A stretch of DNA of 9,357 nucleotides from Sulfurimonas sp. (lineage in GTDB: Bacteria; Campylobacterota; Campylobacteria; Campylobacterales; Sulfurimonadaceae). A program made the translations under genes and the position numbers. The stretch lies in assembly GCA_027063585.1 (NCBI GenBank), contig JAMORM010000043.1, forward strand, positions 1 through 9,357, written 5' to 3'. The notes beneath the pieces are model-generated. The model searched no databases. It was not told the origin of the DNA and was given only the letters and a program-made list of their open reading frames with translations. Positions 1 through 5,929 of the stretch are shown piece after piece (position 1 is the first letter of the stretch; the number at the start of each line of letters is the position of its first letter).

Positions 1-861
1 TATACCGAAAAAATTAATGGCTTTACATGTAAGTGAATCAGGGTCATACGAGAAAAAGAGTCCGTCACAGCCGGTTGTACTTTCAACTATTTGTGAATTG
101 TAGTCTAAAAGTGAAACTTTTTTGTTTGCATTTGCCGTGTTTGTCTCTGTGGTAGTAATTGGGTCTTCTTTTGCTATCCGATATTTTTTTTGTAAACCAA
201 AAATCATATTTGCCATATATCTATCACGTTGTTCGGGTGAGCCTATGGCACTCCCGTAAACAGCCGTATCTTTTGAAAAATAATCTTGAAAAAAGGAAAC
301 AATGTAAGCAAAAAAGTTTTTTGTTTTTTGAGTGTTTGTCGTGTCTTCCGCTACAGGCTCTTTGTAGTATTCACTGTCTCTATAAACATCAAGCGCATAA
401 AAAGCATCATCATGTGAAGTATTATAGTTTTTCGCACTGTCAAAAGGAACCCTATACTCTCCCTCAGGAAGCGGTGCCCCAAGTTTGTCAAGTTGTAAAT
501 CAGGATTTGTCAAAGTTCCATTATTTAATAGAAAGGGCTTTTGTCCGGAACAGCCTTCTTCAAGGAGTCCTCCCTCTTTACATGTAAAAGCATTTTCTAT
601 AGTAAGTTTTACGTTTGCATTGGTTGTGATATTTGTAAAATTGGACTGATTCTGTGCACTCTCTGAAAATTTTCCCCAAAAATTGTTGATTTTAAAATCT
701 TGTGTATTTATTTTTACATTCTGGTACATGATTTTATCACCATACTCATTTTGTGTCATGCCCTCTTCATAAGGTGTGGCAAACGTAACATTACTTGTCG
801 TTTTTGCCGAGAGTGTCAGAGTAAGTAGCAGATACAGACTCAAAAATATAATTTTTTTCAT
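1..861 (-). CDS. Sec-exported protein with two cysteine pairs, unknown function (3' end cut by window edge)
   Basis: Reading leftward from the ATG at 861, the frame stays open for 287 codons to base 1, so the C-terminus is missing. AAGGGA lies 5 bases before the ATG. Residues 1-19 form a classic signal peptide: KK, a long leucine-rich core, then LSA before Lys20. The mature part is hydrophilic, rich in Thr and Asn, and has no later membrane segment. It has four cysteines in two pairs, C94/C104 and C265/C279, which suggests disulphides in the periplasm or outside the cell. I do not recognise the family. It is the third gene after a prepilin peptidase and a prepilin-like protein, with a 12-base gap, so a role in pilus or pseudopilus assembly, or as a surface or tip component, is inferred from context only. 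Exported and expressed: fairly sure. Function: unknown. Confidence 0.8.
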   Translation of the reverse strand, partial: MKKIIFLSLYLLLTLTLSAKTTSNVTFATPYEEGMTQNEYGDKIMYQNVKINTQDFKINNFWGKFSESAQNQSNFTNITTNANVKLTIENAFTCKEGGLLEEGCSGQKPFLLNNGTLTNPDLQLDKLGAPLPEGEYRVPFDSAKNYNTSHDDAFYALDVYRDSEYYKEPVAEDTTNTQKTKNFFAYIVSFFQDYFSKDTAVYGSAIGSPEQRDRYMANMIFGLQKKYRIAKEDPITTTETNTANANKKVSLLDYNSQIVESTTGCDGLFFSYDPDSLTCKAINFFGI

Positions 862-873
862 TCTTTTCCCTTT

Positions 874-1149
874 TTAATTTTCGTCAATTTTATTTAAAAC
901 CATAATATTGTGAATATAGTTATTTACTTTTTCATTGAGCTGTGTATCGCTCATACTTCTGTTTTGATCATGCAGTTCCTGTTTTTTTCTACAGGCTGCT
1001 ATAATCAAACGTTCTTGTGTATGTTGCAGGTTCCCAAGCTGGTTCACTTGGTGCAAATTATCACTCTCTCCACCCAAAAACCAGATAAACCAAAATAACA
1101 GCATAATCGCTAATAATAATGGAACAAGTGCAGCCGAACCGTTTCTCAT
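874..1149 (-). CDS. small prepilin-like single-pass membrane protein
   Basis: This 91-residue protein starts MRNG, followed by an uninterrupted hydrophobic stretch (about residues 5-25, with Pro10) and then a polar, probably helical tail with one cysteine (C53). A short basic leader ending in Gly4 before a hydrophobic helix is the layout of type IV prepilins and pseudopilins. The Glu usually found at mature position 5 is absent (Val9 if cleavage follows Gly4), as in some GspK/PilX-like minor pilins. Its ATG overlaps the TGA of the A24 peptidase gene as ATGA, and AGGA lies 5 bases upstream inside that gene, so translation is probably coupled to the peptidase. I infer that it is a substrate of that peptidase. 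The alternative is a plain N-terminally anchored protein of unknown role. The start is well supported; the pilin reading is tentative. Confidence 0.72.
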   Translation of the reverse strand: MRNGSAALVPLLLAIMLLFWFIWFLGGESDNLHQVNQLGNLQHTQERLIIAACRKKQELHDQNRSMSDTQLNEKVNNYIHNIMVLNKIDEN

Positions 1150-1547
1150 AATTTTCCTATAAAGTAACTAAGAATTGCAGCCGCACTCATTGCAGGAGCA
1201 AAGCCATAACTTTTCTTTTTAAAAATACCTAAAATCAGAAGATGAATAATGCCGCTAAGCATGATAAAGTATCCGATTGAGCCTAAACCTACAAAAAGAG
1301 CACAAAAAGCTCCAAAGCGTAAATCACCGCCGCCAAAAGCCATATTGAAAATTATTGGAATTAAAAATATGACAAGAATCAACACTACTGCAATGGCATC
1401 ATTGAGTGATAAACTTGCATCAAGCCATTTTAAGATAAGTAAACCGACAAAAGCCGGAATGATTATCTTATCAGGAATAATTCTTTTTTTACTGTCAATA
1501 TATGAAATTATAAAAGCAATAATTATAAAGTAAACTAATACAATCAT
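1146..1547 (-). CDS. A24-family prepilin peptidase, short CpaA/TadV-like form
   Basis: This 133-residue, very hydrophobic protein has several membrane segments. A24 peptidases are inner-membrane aspartate proteases that cut the basic leader from prepilins. Both catalytic aspartates are visible: D18 in the first cytoplasmic loop (DSKKRIIPD) and D75 in the GGGD motif (FGGGDLRFG). The C-terminal YGFAPAMSAAA segment matches the family's usual GPxL-type end motif. It lacks the N-terminal methylase/zinc domain of PilD-type enzymes, so it is of the short type found with Tad/Flp and related pili. I chose the ATG at 1547, because AGGA (1557-1554) sits 6 bases before it; a GTG at 1550 would be only 3 bases from that site. 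It is the first gene of the leftward group and overlaps the next gene by 4 bases. Confidence 0.88.
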   Translation of the reverse strand: MIVLVYFIIIAFIISYIDSKKRIIPDKIIIPAFVGLLILKWLDASLSLNDAIAVVLILVIFLIPIIFNMAFGGGDLRFGAFCALFVGLGSIGYFIMLSGIIHLLILGIFKKKSYGFAPAMSAAAILSYFIGKL

Positions 1548-1553
1548 CACATT

Positions 1554-1557
1554 TCCT
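1554..1557 (-). promoter_or_regulatory. ribosome binding site that decides the A24 peptidase start
   Basis: AGGA on the minus strand lies 6 bases before the ATG at 1547 and only 3 bases before the competing GTG at 1550. The spacing favours the ATG. Confidence 0.65.
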
Positions 1558-1596
1558 ACATATTTTTTTGATAATTTTGTGATATTTGAGCTATTG

Positions 1597-1698
1597 TATG
1601 GAAGATATACTTAAATTTATTTTAAGGATGTGATAATTCTCAAAATAAGTAGTAAAATAAGAAAAATTAATTTAAGATGTTACTTTATGGAAGATGTA
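1597..1698. repeat. repeated GATGT-like elements upstream of the prepilin peptidase operon
   Basis: The 181-base gap between the polymerase gene and the peptidase gene holds no gene. Read on the plus strand it has two near-copies of TATGGAAGATRTA (1597-1609 and 1686-1698) and two related elements, TTTAAGGATGTGAT (1621-1634) and TTTAAGATGTTAC (1671-1683). The two at 1671-1698 are spaced about 17 bases apart (AAGATGT to AAGATGT). Such phased direct repeats are typical of response-regulator or activator sites, and this is the only upstream region of the leftward operon. A TATAAT on the minus strand (1704-1699) could be a -10 box, but it lies about 150 bases from the first start codon. Any operator function is inferred; the AT-rich background makes some similarity expected. 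Confidence 0.4.
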
Positions 1699-1728
1699 AT
1701 TATAAGTATAATAAATAATTAAAATATC

Positions 1729-2997
1729 TTAGAGCTCACTTGCAAACTTTAGAGTATCTATACCATATTTTTGGCGAAGCTTTTGTGTTGAATGTGTGAG
1801 CTTATGCATTTTTTGTTCATCTTCAAAGCCTATAAGCGAGAGTTCTTTTTTTGAATCTCTGGTAAAACTAGAGCAGTTTATACTGAGTCGTATAACTTTT
1901 AAGCGTTTATGAATATCAGCTTCTAAAAAAAGATGCAAACATAAACTATCGAATTTTTTTTCGGTAAATATTTCAGCAAGGGAAATGTTTTTATGAGATT
2001 TTTGATTCATTTCATAATCAATACTCAAATGAAATACGGTGGGAATGACTTTAAGTTTAATAATGGCAAAACTGAGATGTCTAGCTAGTACATGCACTCG
2101 TCTTTGCAGTTCTACTCTGTCATATATTGCATCAAAAGTTCTGGATATTCCTATGGATTTTCTTTTGTGAGTTGTTTTAATGTCGGCATCACTTTCTGCG
2201 TTGACCCGTTTATACAGTTCTTTTGCATAAGGTCCCCAAGACTCAACTGTTCCGCGTCTGTTTCGTAACTCTCCAAGCGTTTTAATTTGTGCGGAGTGGA
2301 GTTTACTTTTCATACTTTTGCCTATACCTGCAAAATTTTCTACTTTGATAGGATTGACAAATTGATCAAATTCATGTTGCGTAATTGTCTTGCACCCAAA
2401 CGGCTTGGCATAGGTCGTCGCGAGTTTTGCAATATAGCGTGTTTTTGCAGCACCTATAGAGACGGGTAGTTGTAATTCTTTTTTGATTTCATGCCTTAAA
2501 GCATCTATGAATTGCGGAATATCTTCGTCGTTTATCCAACCGCTTACATCACCGTAAAATTCGTCAATAGAAGACTGTTCGACAAGCGGAATTTTCAGGA
2601 CTAAAAAGTCATGTAGCCTATGAGAAAGTTCTTGATACCAAGACATATTGGGTGCTTTAATAATAAGATGAGGACATAACTGCAGTGCTTCGCGAATACT
2701 CATAGCGGTTTTTACACCGTACGCACGGGCTTCATAACTAGAAGTCGTGAGAATACCGCGAATGCGTCCGTCTTCATCTTGAAAACTTTTTAAATCGTCC
2801 TCTTTTTCATAAGTTTTGTAAAAAGTAGGTACGAAAGAACCGGAATTTTCAAAGTTAACAGTCTGGTTTTGTGCTTCTTTGTTAAAAATTTCAGTATCAC
2901 TTCTTCCGCCGATTGCAACAGGCTTGTGTTGAAGTTTTGGTTCAATAATTCTCGCAGCACTTACAAAAAAACAGTCTATATCTATGTGTATTTTCAT
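1729..2997 (-). CDS. Y-family translesion DNA polymerase (DinB/UmuC-like)
   Basis: This 422-residue enzyme copies past damaged DNA bases at low fidelity. The N-terminus IDIDCFF gives the metal ligand D6 and an aromatic steric gate (F11). SSYEARAYGVKTAM (about 86-99) is the family fingers motif, and SSIDEFYGD supplies D145 and E146. GIGKSMKSKL (about 224-233) fits the thumb helix-hairpin-helix, and a little-finger domain follows. The C-terminal ELSLIGF (385-391) plus KYGIDTLKFA resembles the clamp-binding tail of UmuC-type polymerases (QLNLF...GTLFFA). An extra segment of about 40 residues (roughly 33-80) separates VAIGG from GILTTSSYEAR, where DinB has only a few residues. The ATG at 2997 was chosen because the conserved motif starts there; an upstream TTG at 3024 would add nine unrelated residues. 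No umuD lies beside it. Whether to call it DinB or UmuC is unclear, so no symbol is given. Confidence 0.93.
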   Translation of the reverse strand: MKIHIDIDCFFVSAARIIEPKLQHKPVAIGGRSDTEIFNKEAQNQTVNFENSGSFVPTFYKTYEKEDDLKSFQDEDGRIRGILTTSSYEARAYGVKTAMSIREALQLCPHLIIKAPNMSWYQELSHRLHDFLVLKIPLVEQSSIDEFYGDVSGWINDEDIPQFIDALRHEIKKELQLPVSIGAAKTRYIAKLATTYAKPFGCKTITQHEFDQFVNPIKVENFAGIGKSMKSKLHSAQIKTLGELRNRRGTVESWGPYAKELYKRVNAESDADIKTTHKRKSIGISRTFDAIYDRVELQRRVHVLARHLSFAIIKLKVIPTVFHLSIDYEMNQKSHKNISLAEIFTEKKFDSLCLHLFLEADIHKRLKVIRLSINCSSFTRDSKKELSLIGFEDEQKMHKLTHSTQKLRQKYGIDTLKFASEL

Positions 2998-3038
2998 AAA
3001 AAGACTGTAACACAAGAAAAACAAAAATTTTCATATTA

Positions 3039-3067
3039 TTGCAAATTGCCAAAAATAAATGTATAAT
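3039..3067 (+). promoter_or_regulatory. sigma70-like promoter for the GGDEF-EAL gene
   Basis: TTGCAA (3039-3044), a 17-base spacer and a perfect TATAAT (3062-3067) lie in the 101-base gap between the divergent polymerase and GGDEF-EAL genes, about 30 bases before the start codon at 3099. A short dyad, GCAA-A-TTGC (3041-3049), overlaps the -35 box and could bind a regulator of either gene. No equally good promoter is visible for the polymerase in the opposite direction. Confidence 0.65.
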
Positions 3068-3098
3068 TGTCTTCTATTAATGACAATATTGGGTAGTA

Positions 3099-5255
3099 AT
3101 GAACATTATAAATAAGACAAGAAGAAATACATTTATATTTATATTTTTTGTAATGCTGTTTACAACGGTTGCAACGTATATTTTTTTAAAATATCAATTT
3201 GACGAGCAGTTAGATAATCGGGTCGAAGAAATACAAAAGCATGCGGCACATTTTTTTATTAAAGAATTGAAAAATGAAAAAGAAAGATTGTCGTTGGAGT
3301 TAGAAAATATTTTATCGGACAAAAGATTGCCCGCCGCTGTTGCCGTTCAAGATCATAATAAAATTCATGCTCTAGTAGCATCACGTTACAAGAAACTAAA
3401 ATACAAATATAACGATATAAATATACTTACTTTTCGCTCTCGAAACAATATTACAATTTATCGTGCGCATAAACCTGAATTTTACGGTGATACGTTAAAT
3501 AAAAAAAGAAAACTGATAGAAGATACTGCAAAATTGAAAATATCTCTCAACGGTTTTGAAGTCGGTAAATTTGCTCTGACATATCGCGTGACAGAACCGA
3601 TATTTTATAAAAACAGATATGTTGGAAATGTTGAATTAGGTTTGAACCCTACATACTTTTTAAAAGAATTAAAAGATATGCTGCATATTCAAACCGGTAT
3701 AGCAATTGATAAATCATTGCTCAATGTTATGCTTAAAACAAAAGTAATTTCTATAAATGAAAAATACGCTTTTTTACAAGGCAGTGATGAACTGCGACAA
3801 TATTTTATAAAACATAATGATTCTTTAAAGGTAAAAATGGATATTCCTTTAAAGAATCATCTCTCTGAGACTATCGGGTATTTGGTAATGGGTATAGATA
3901 CTTCTAGCATTGTCAAAAAAACAAATATCTTTATGCTGGAACTATTAACAGCTTTTGTGATTGCTATGCTCATTTCAGCATTTATTTTACACAAAGGATT
4001 TAACGTTATGCTTGAATACTTTACAAAGCAGGCATATACGGATGATTTAACGGGACTGGGAAATAGACAGTTGTTAAATGAAAATATCAACAAGATACAA
4101 AACAGTGTAATGATTTTGAGTAATATTAAAGATTTCAGCCTCTTAAATGAAATATACGGGGTGAACGAAGGGAATCATATATTAAAAGAGGTGGCAAAAG
4201 AATTTAAAAAATTTGCAAAAGAATTTAATTTTAATGTGTATAGAATTTCATCCGATGAGTATGTATTGCTCAAAGCTGAAGATGACCTAAGAAGTGAAAA
4301 TGACTATTGTCATTTAGTCGAGGCGTTAACAACAAGAGTAAATTCCTTAAAAATCACTATAAACGGTTTTGACGAAGGTATTAATGTTGAAATTTACTCA
4401 GGTATTGTTATGCATGGAGAAAATCCGTTAGAAGATGCACATATGGCACTAAGAAAAGCAAGAATGAAATTTTTGCCGTATGTAGTATACTCACAGGCAC
4501 TTGACAGTAAAAAAAGATCAGAAGAGATCTTAAATATGAAGCATAAAATTCATTATGCTTTGGAATATAAGAATGTTGTTCCGTTTTTTCAGCCTATTAC
4601 CGATAAAGAAGGGAAGACGGTTAAATATGAAGCACTGGTAAGAATACTTGAATTTGAAGAAGGGAAAGAAAAGGTTATCTCTCCGTTTTTCTTTTTAGAT
4701 ATTGCCATTAAAAGCGGTCTGTATTTTGATATAGCCAAAGAAGTATTGCAACAGAGTTTGGAACTCTTTAAAGAGAGAGATGAAAAAATATCTATTAATT
4801 TTCTTCCGAATGATTTTTATAATGAAGAGATGGTATCTATGTTTTTAGATCTTATAAAAGATTATGATAAAAAAGATCAAATCATAGTAGAAGTGACCGA
4901 ACAAGAAGGTATGGAAGATTTTAACAAGTTTGCGCAGGTAATTCAGGAATTTAGAAAAGTCGGCGTTTTAATAGCAATTGATGATTTTGGAAGCGGATAT
5001 GCAAATTATCAACATATTTTGATGTTGAAACCTGATTATATAAAAATAGACGGTTCCTTGGTAAAAAATGTAGTGACCGATAATGATTCGCAAATTTTGA
5101 TTAAAAGCATCATTGATTTTGCGCATAAATTAAATATTACTGTTATAGCAGAATATGTTGAGAACAAGGAAATTTTTGAACTACTCAAAGAATACGGTGT
5201 GGATGAATTTCAGGGTTATTATTTTGGAAAGCCCGAAAATTTGTTTAATAAATAA
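3099..5255 (+). CDS. membrane-bound GGDEF-EAL protein, probable c-di-GMP phosphodiesterase with degenerate cyclase domain
   Basis: The 718-residue protein has a membrane segment (about 11-30), a periplasmic region (31-275) that looks like a Cache-type sensor (TEPIFYKNRYVGNVELG at 165-181), a second membrane segment (about 277-298), GGDEF (about 312-465) and EAL (about 485-715). The cyclase motif reads SSDEY (384-388), the first metal-binding Asp is Asn342, and no RxxD inhibitory site is seen, so diguanylate cyclase activity is unlikely. The EAL site is complete: E511 in EALVR, N567, E598, D628 and D629 in DDFGSGY, K649, E685 and Q705 in QGYYF. It therefore probably hydrolyses c-di-GMP to pGpG in response to a periplasmic signal, with the GGDEF domain perhaps binding GTP as a regulator. 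The ATG at 3099 has only a weak GGG-type binding site but is the only start before the first membrane segment. Confidence 0.93.
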   Translation: MNIINKTRRNTFIFIFFVMLFTTVATYIFLKYQFDEQLDNRVEEIQKHAAHFFIKELKNEKERLSLELENILSDKRLPAAVAVQDHNKIHALVASRYKKLKYKYNDINILTFRSRNNITIYRAHKPEFYGDTLNKKRKLIEDTAKLKISLNGFEVGKFALTYRVTEPIFYKNRYVGNVELGLNPTYFLKELKDMLHIQTGIAIDKSLLNVMLKTKVISINEKYAFLQGSDELRQYFIKHNDSLKVKMDIPLKNHLSETIGYLVMGIDTSSIVKKTNIFMLELLTAFVIAMLISAFILHKGFNVMLEYFTKQAYTDDLTGLGNRQLLNENINKIQNSVMILSNIKDFSLLNEIYGVNEGNHILKEVAKEFKKFAKEFNFNVYRISSDEYVLLKAEDDLRSENDYCHLVEALTTRVNSLKITINGFDEGINVEIYSGIVMHGENPLEDAHMALRKARMKFLPYVVYSQALDSKKRSEEILNMKHKIHYALEYKNVVPFFQPITDKEGKTVKYEALVRILEFEEGKEKVISPFFFLDIAIKSGLYFDIAKEVLQQSLELFKERDEKISINFLPNDFYNEEMVSMFLDLIKDYDKKDQIIVEVTEQEGMEDFNKFAQVIQEFRKVGVLIAIDDFGSGYANYQHILMLKPDYIKIDGSLVKNVVTDNDSQILIKSIIDFAHKLNITVIAEYVENKEIFELLKEYGVDEFQGYYFGKPENLFNK
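3817..3860. repeat. perfect 15-base inverted repeat inside the GGDEF-EAL gene
   Basis: ATGATTCTTTAAAGG (3817-3831) is the exact reverse complement of CCTTTAAAGAATCAT (3846-3860), with a 14-base loop between. Each arm also holds the palindrome CTTTAAAG (3823-3830 and 3847-3854), so the core is both an inverted and a direct repeat with centres 24 bases apart. It encodes part of the periplasmic region just before the second membrane segment. Transcribed, it would form a 15-bp stem. It lacks a T-run, so it is not a terminator. Confidence 0.85.
4194..4235 (+). repeat. 21-base tandem duplication within the GGDEF domain
   Basis: GCAAAAGAATTTAA occurs at 4194-4207 and again at 4215-4228, exactly 21 bases apart, encoding AKEFKKF then AKEFNFN. 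The segment is the helix just before the degenerate SSDEY motif. Overall spacing to that motif is close to the family norm, so it is not an obvious insertion. Confidence 0.6.
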
Positions 5256-5269
5256 AAATTGATTATAAT
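5241..5269 (+). promoter_or_regulatory. sigma70-like promoter for the five-gene right-hand operon
   Basis: TTGTTT (5241-5246), a 17-base spacer and a perfect TATAAT (5264-5269) lie at the end of the GGDEF-EAL gene and just after it, about 34 bases before the ATG at 5303. No terminator hairpin separates the two, so read-through from the upstream gene is also possible. Confidence 0.6.
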
Positions 5270-5302
5270 TTCATAAAATTTAAACTATAAGGATAGTAAA
5301 TA

Positions 5303-5461
5303 ATGGCACAAGTACCTGAAGATATAGGATGTGAAAATAAAGAGTGTATAGTAAAAGATGAGTGTAAAAGACAAGTAATAGCTAAAAACGGCACGGCACG
5401 TGAAATAAAAGAGTTCGGCGGAACTTCGACAAAAAAATGCGGTAAATTTATACAAAAATAG
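5303..5461 (+). CDS. small four-cysteine protein, unknown function
   Basis: This short frame encodes 52 residues with cysteines at 10, 15, 21 and 46 (C-x4-C-x5-C, then C-G near the end). The protein is charged and lysine-rich, with no signal peptide or membrane segment, so it should be cytoplasmic. Four cysteines in so small a protein suggest a bound zinc ion or iron-sulphur centre; that is inference. AAGGA (5289-5293) lies 9 bases before the ATG, and a TATAAT promoter lies 34 bases upstream, so the start is well supported. Its TAG is followed directly by the ATG of the lipoprotein gene, with no base between. I do not recognise a named family. The codon use matches its neighbours, which argues that it is a real gene. 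Confidence 0.82.
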   Translation: MAQVPEDIGCENKECIVKDECKRQVIAKNGTAREIKEFGGTSTKKCGKFIQK

Positions 5462-5929
5462 ATGAAATATTTTTTAGTAATTGTTGTTATGTTGTTTTCT
5501 GCTTGCAGTATAAAAAACTATGAACATACAAGTACTAAAATAGTTACTATTAAATCTCCCAAAATAAAATTTTCAGATATAGGGTATGTACGACACAGCA
5601 AAGATGCTATAGAATTAGAACTTTTTGTTGCAGGGAATGTCTTTAAGCGGATTCATATAAATCGTTTGATTTGTCTTGATGAGGGTTGTATGAGTAAAAG
5701 CAGTTTTAATGCAGAGTATTTGTCGGCATCTTATCCCTCTTCTTTATTACAAAATATTATTTTGGGTAAAAAAATTTATGACGGACAAAACAGCTTAAAG
5801 CAAGAGGACGGATTTATACAGAGAATAAAAAATTCAGATGTAAATATAAAATATATTGTAAACTCCAAAGAAATTTATTTTAAAGACAGACAAAACCATA
5901 TACTCATAAAAATCAAGGAAGTAAATTAA
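5462..5929 (+). CDS. putative lipoprotein, unknown function
   Basis: This 155-residue protein begins with a short basic and hydrophobic signal peptide ending in LFSAC, so Cys15 is the likely lipidated residue. The lipobox is slightly unusual, with Phe at -3. Ser at +2 would favour transfer to the outer membrane. The mature part alternates hydrophobic and polar residues, suggesting a mostly beta fold, and carries a second cysteine pair, CLDEGC (C71 and C76), that could form a disulphide. I cannot name the family. The ATG follows the stop of the four-cysteine gene without a gap, and the TAA is followed directly by the ATG of nfo, so the three are almost certainly co-translated. A binding site for nfo (AAGGA, 5915-5919) lies inside the end of this gene. 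Confidence 0.83.
   Translation: MKYFLVIVVMLFSACSIKNYEHTSTKIVTIKSPKIKFSDIGYVRHSKDAIELELFVAGNVFKRIHINRLICLDEGCMSKSSFNAEYLSASYPSSLLQNIILGKKIYDGQNSLKQEDGFIQRIKNSDVNIKYIVNSKEIYFKDRQNHILIKIKEVN

Noticed and set aside
159..587. Plus-strand open frame of 142 residues
   Set aside because: It lies antisense to the exported protein gene, whose frame has a signal peptide, ribosome site and normal composition. The plus-strand product is low-complexity and has no binding site.
1249..1533. Plus-strand open frame of 94 residues
   Set aside because: It is antisense to the A24 peptidase, which has both catalytic aspartates; the lysine- and proline-rich product is a mirror of hydrophobic codons.
1707..1712. 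Plus-strand TATAAT box
   Set aside because: It points into the 3' end of the minus-strand polymerase gene, with no plus-strand gene downstream; likely chance in AT-rich DNA.
2998..3024. Nine-residue N-terminal extension of the polymerase from a TTG codon
   Set aside because: The conserved Y-family N-terminus begins at the ATG at 2997, and the extension matches nothing in the family.
4194..4235. Tandem 21-base duplication as a disrupting insertion in the GGDEF domain
   Set aside because: Spacing from the preceding VA to the Arg before the motif is close to the family norm, so it does not explain the loss of the motif.
4539..4560. 8-base inverted repeat AAGCATAA/TTATGCTT in the EAL region
   Set aside because: Arms of this length with a 6-base loop are expected about once by chance in a window this size.
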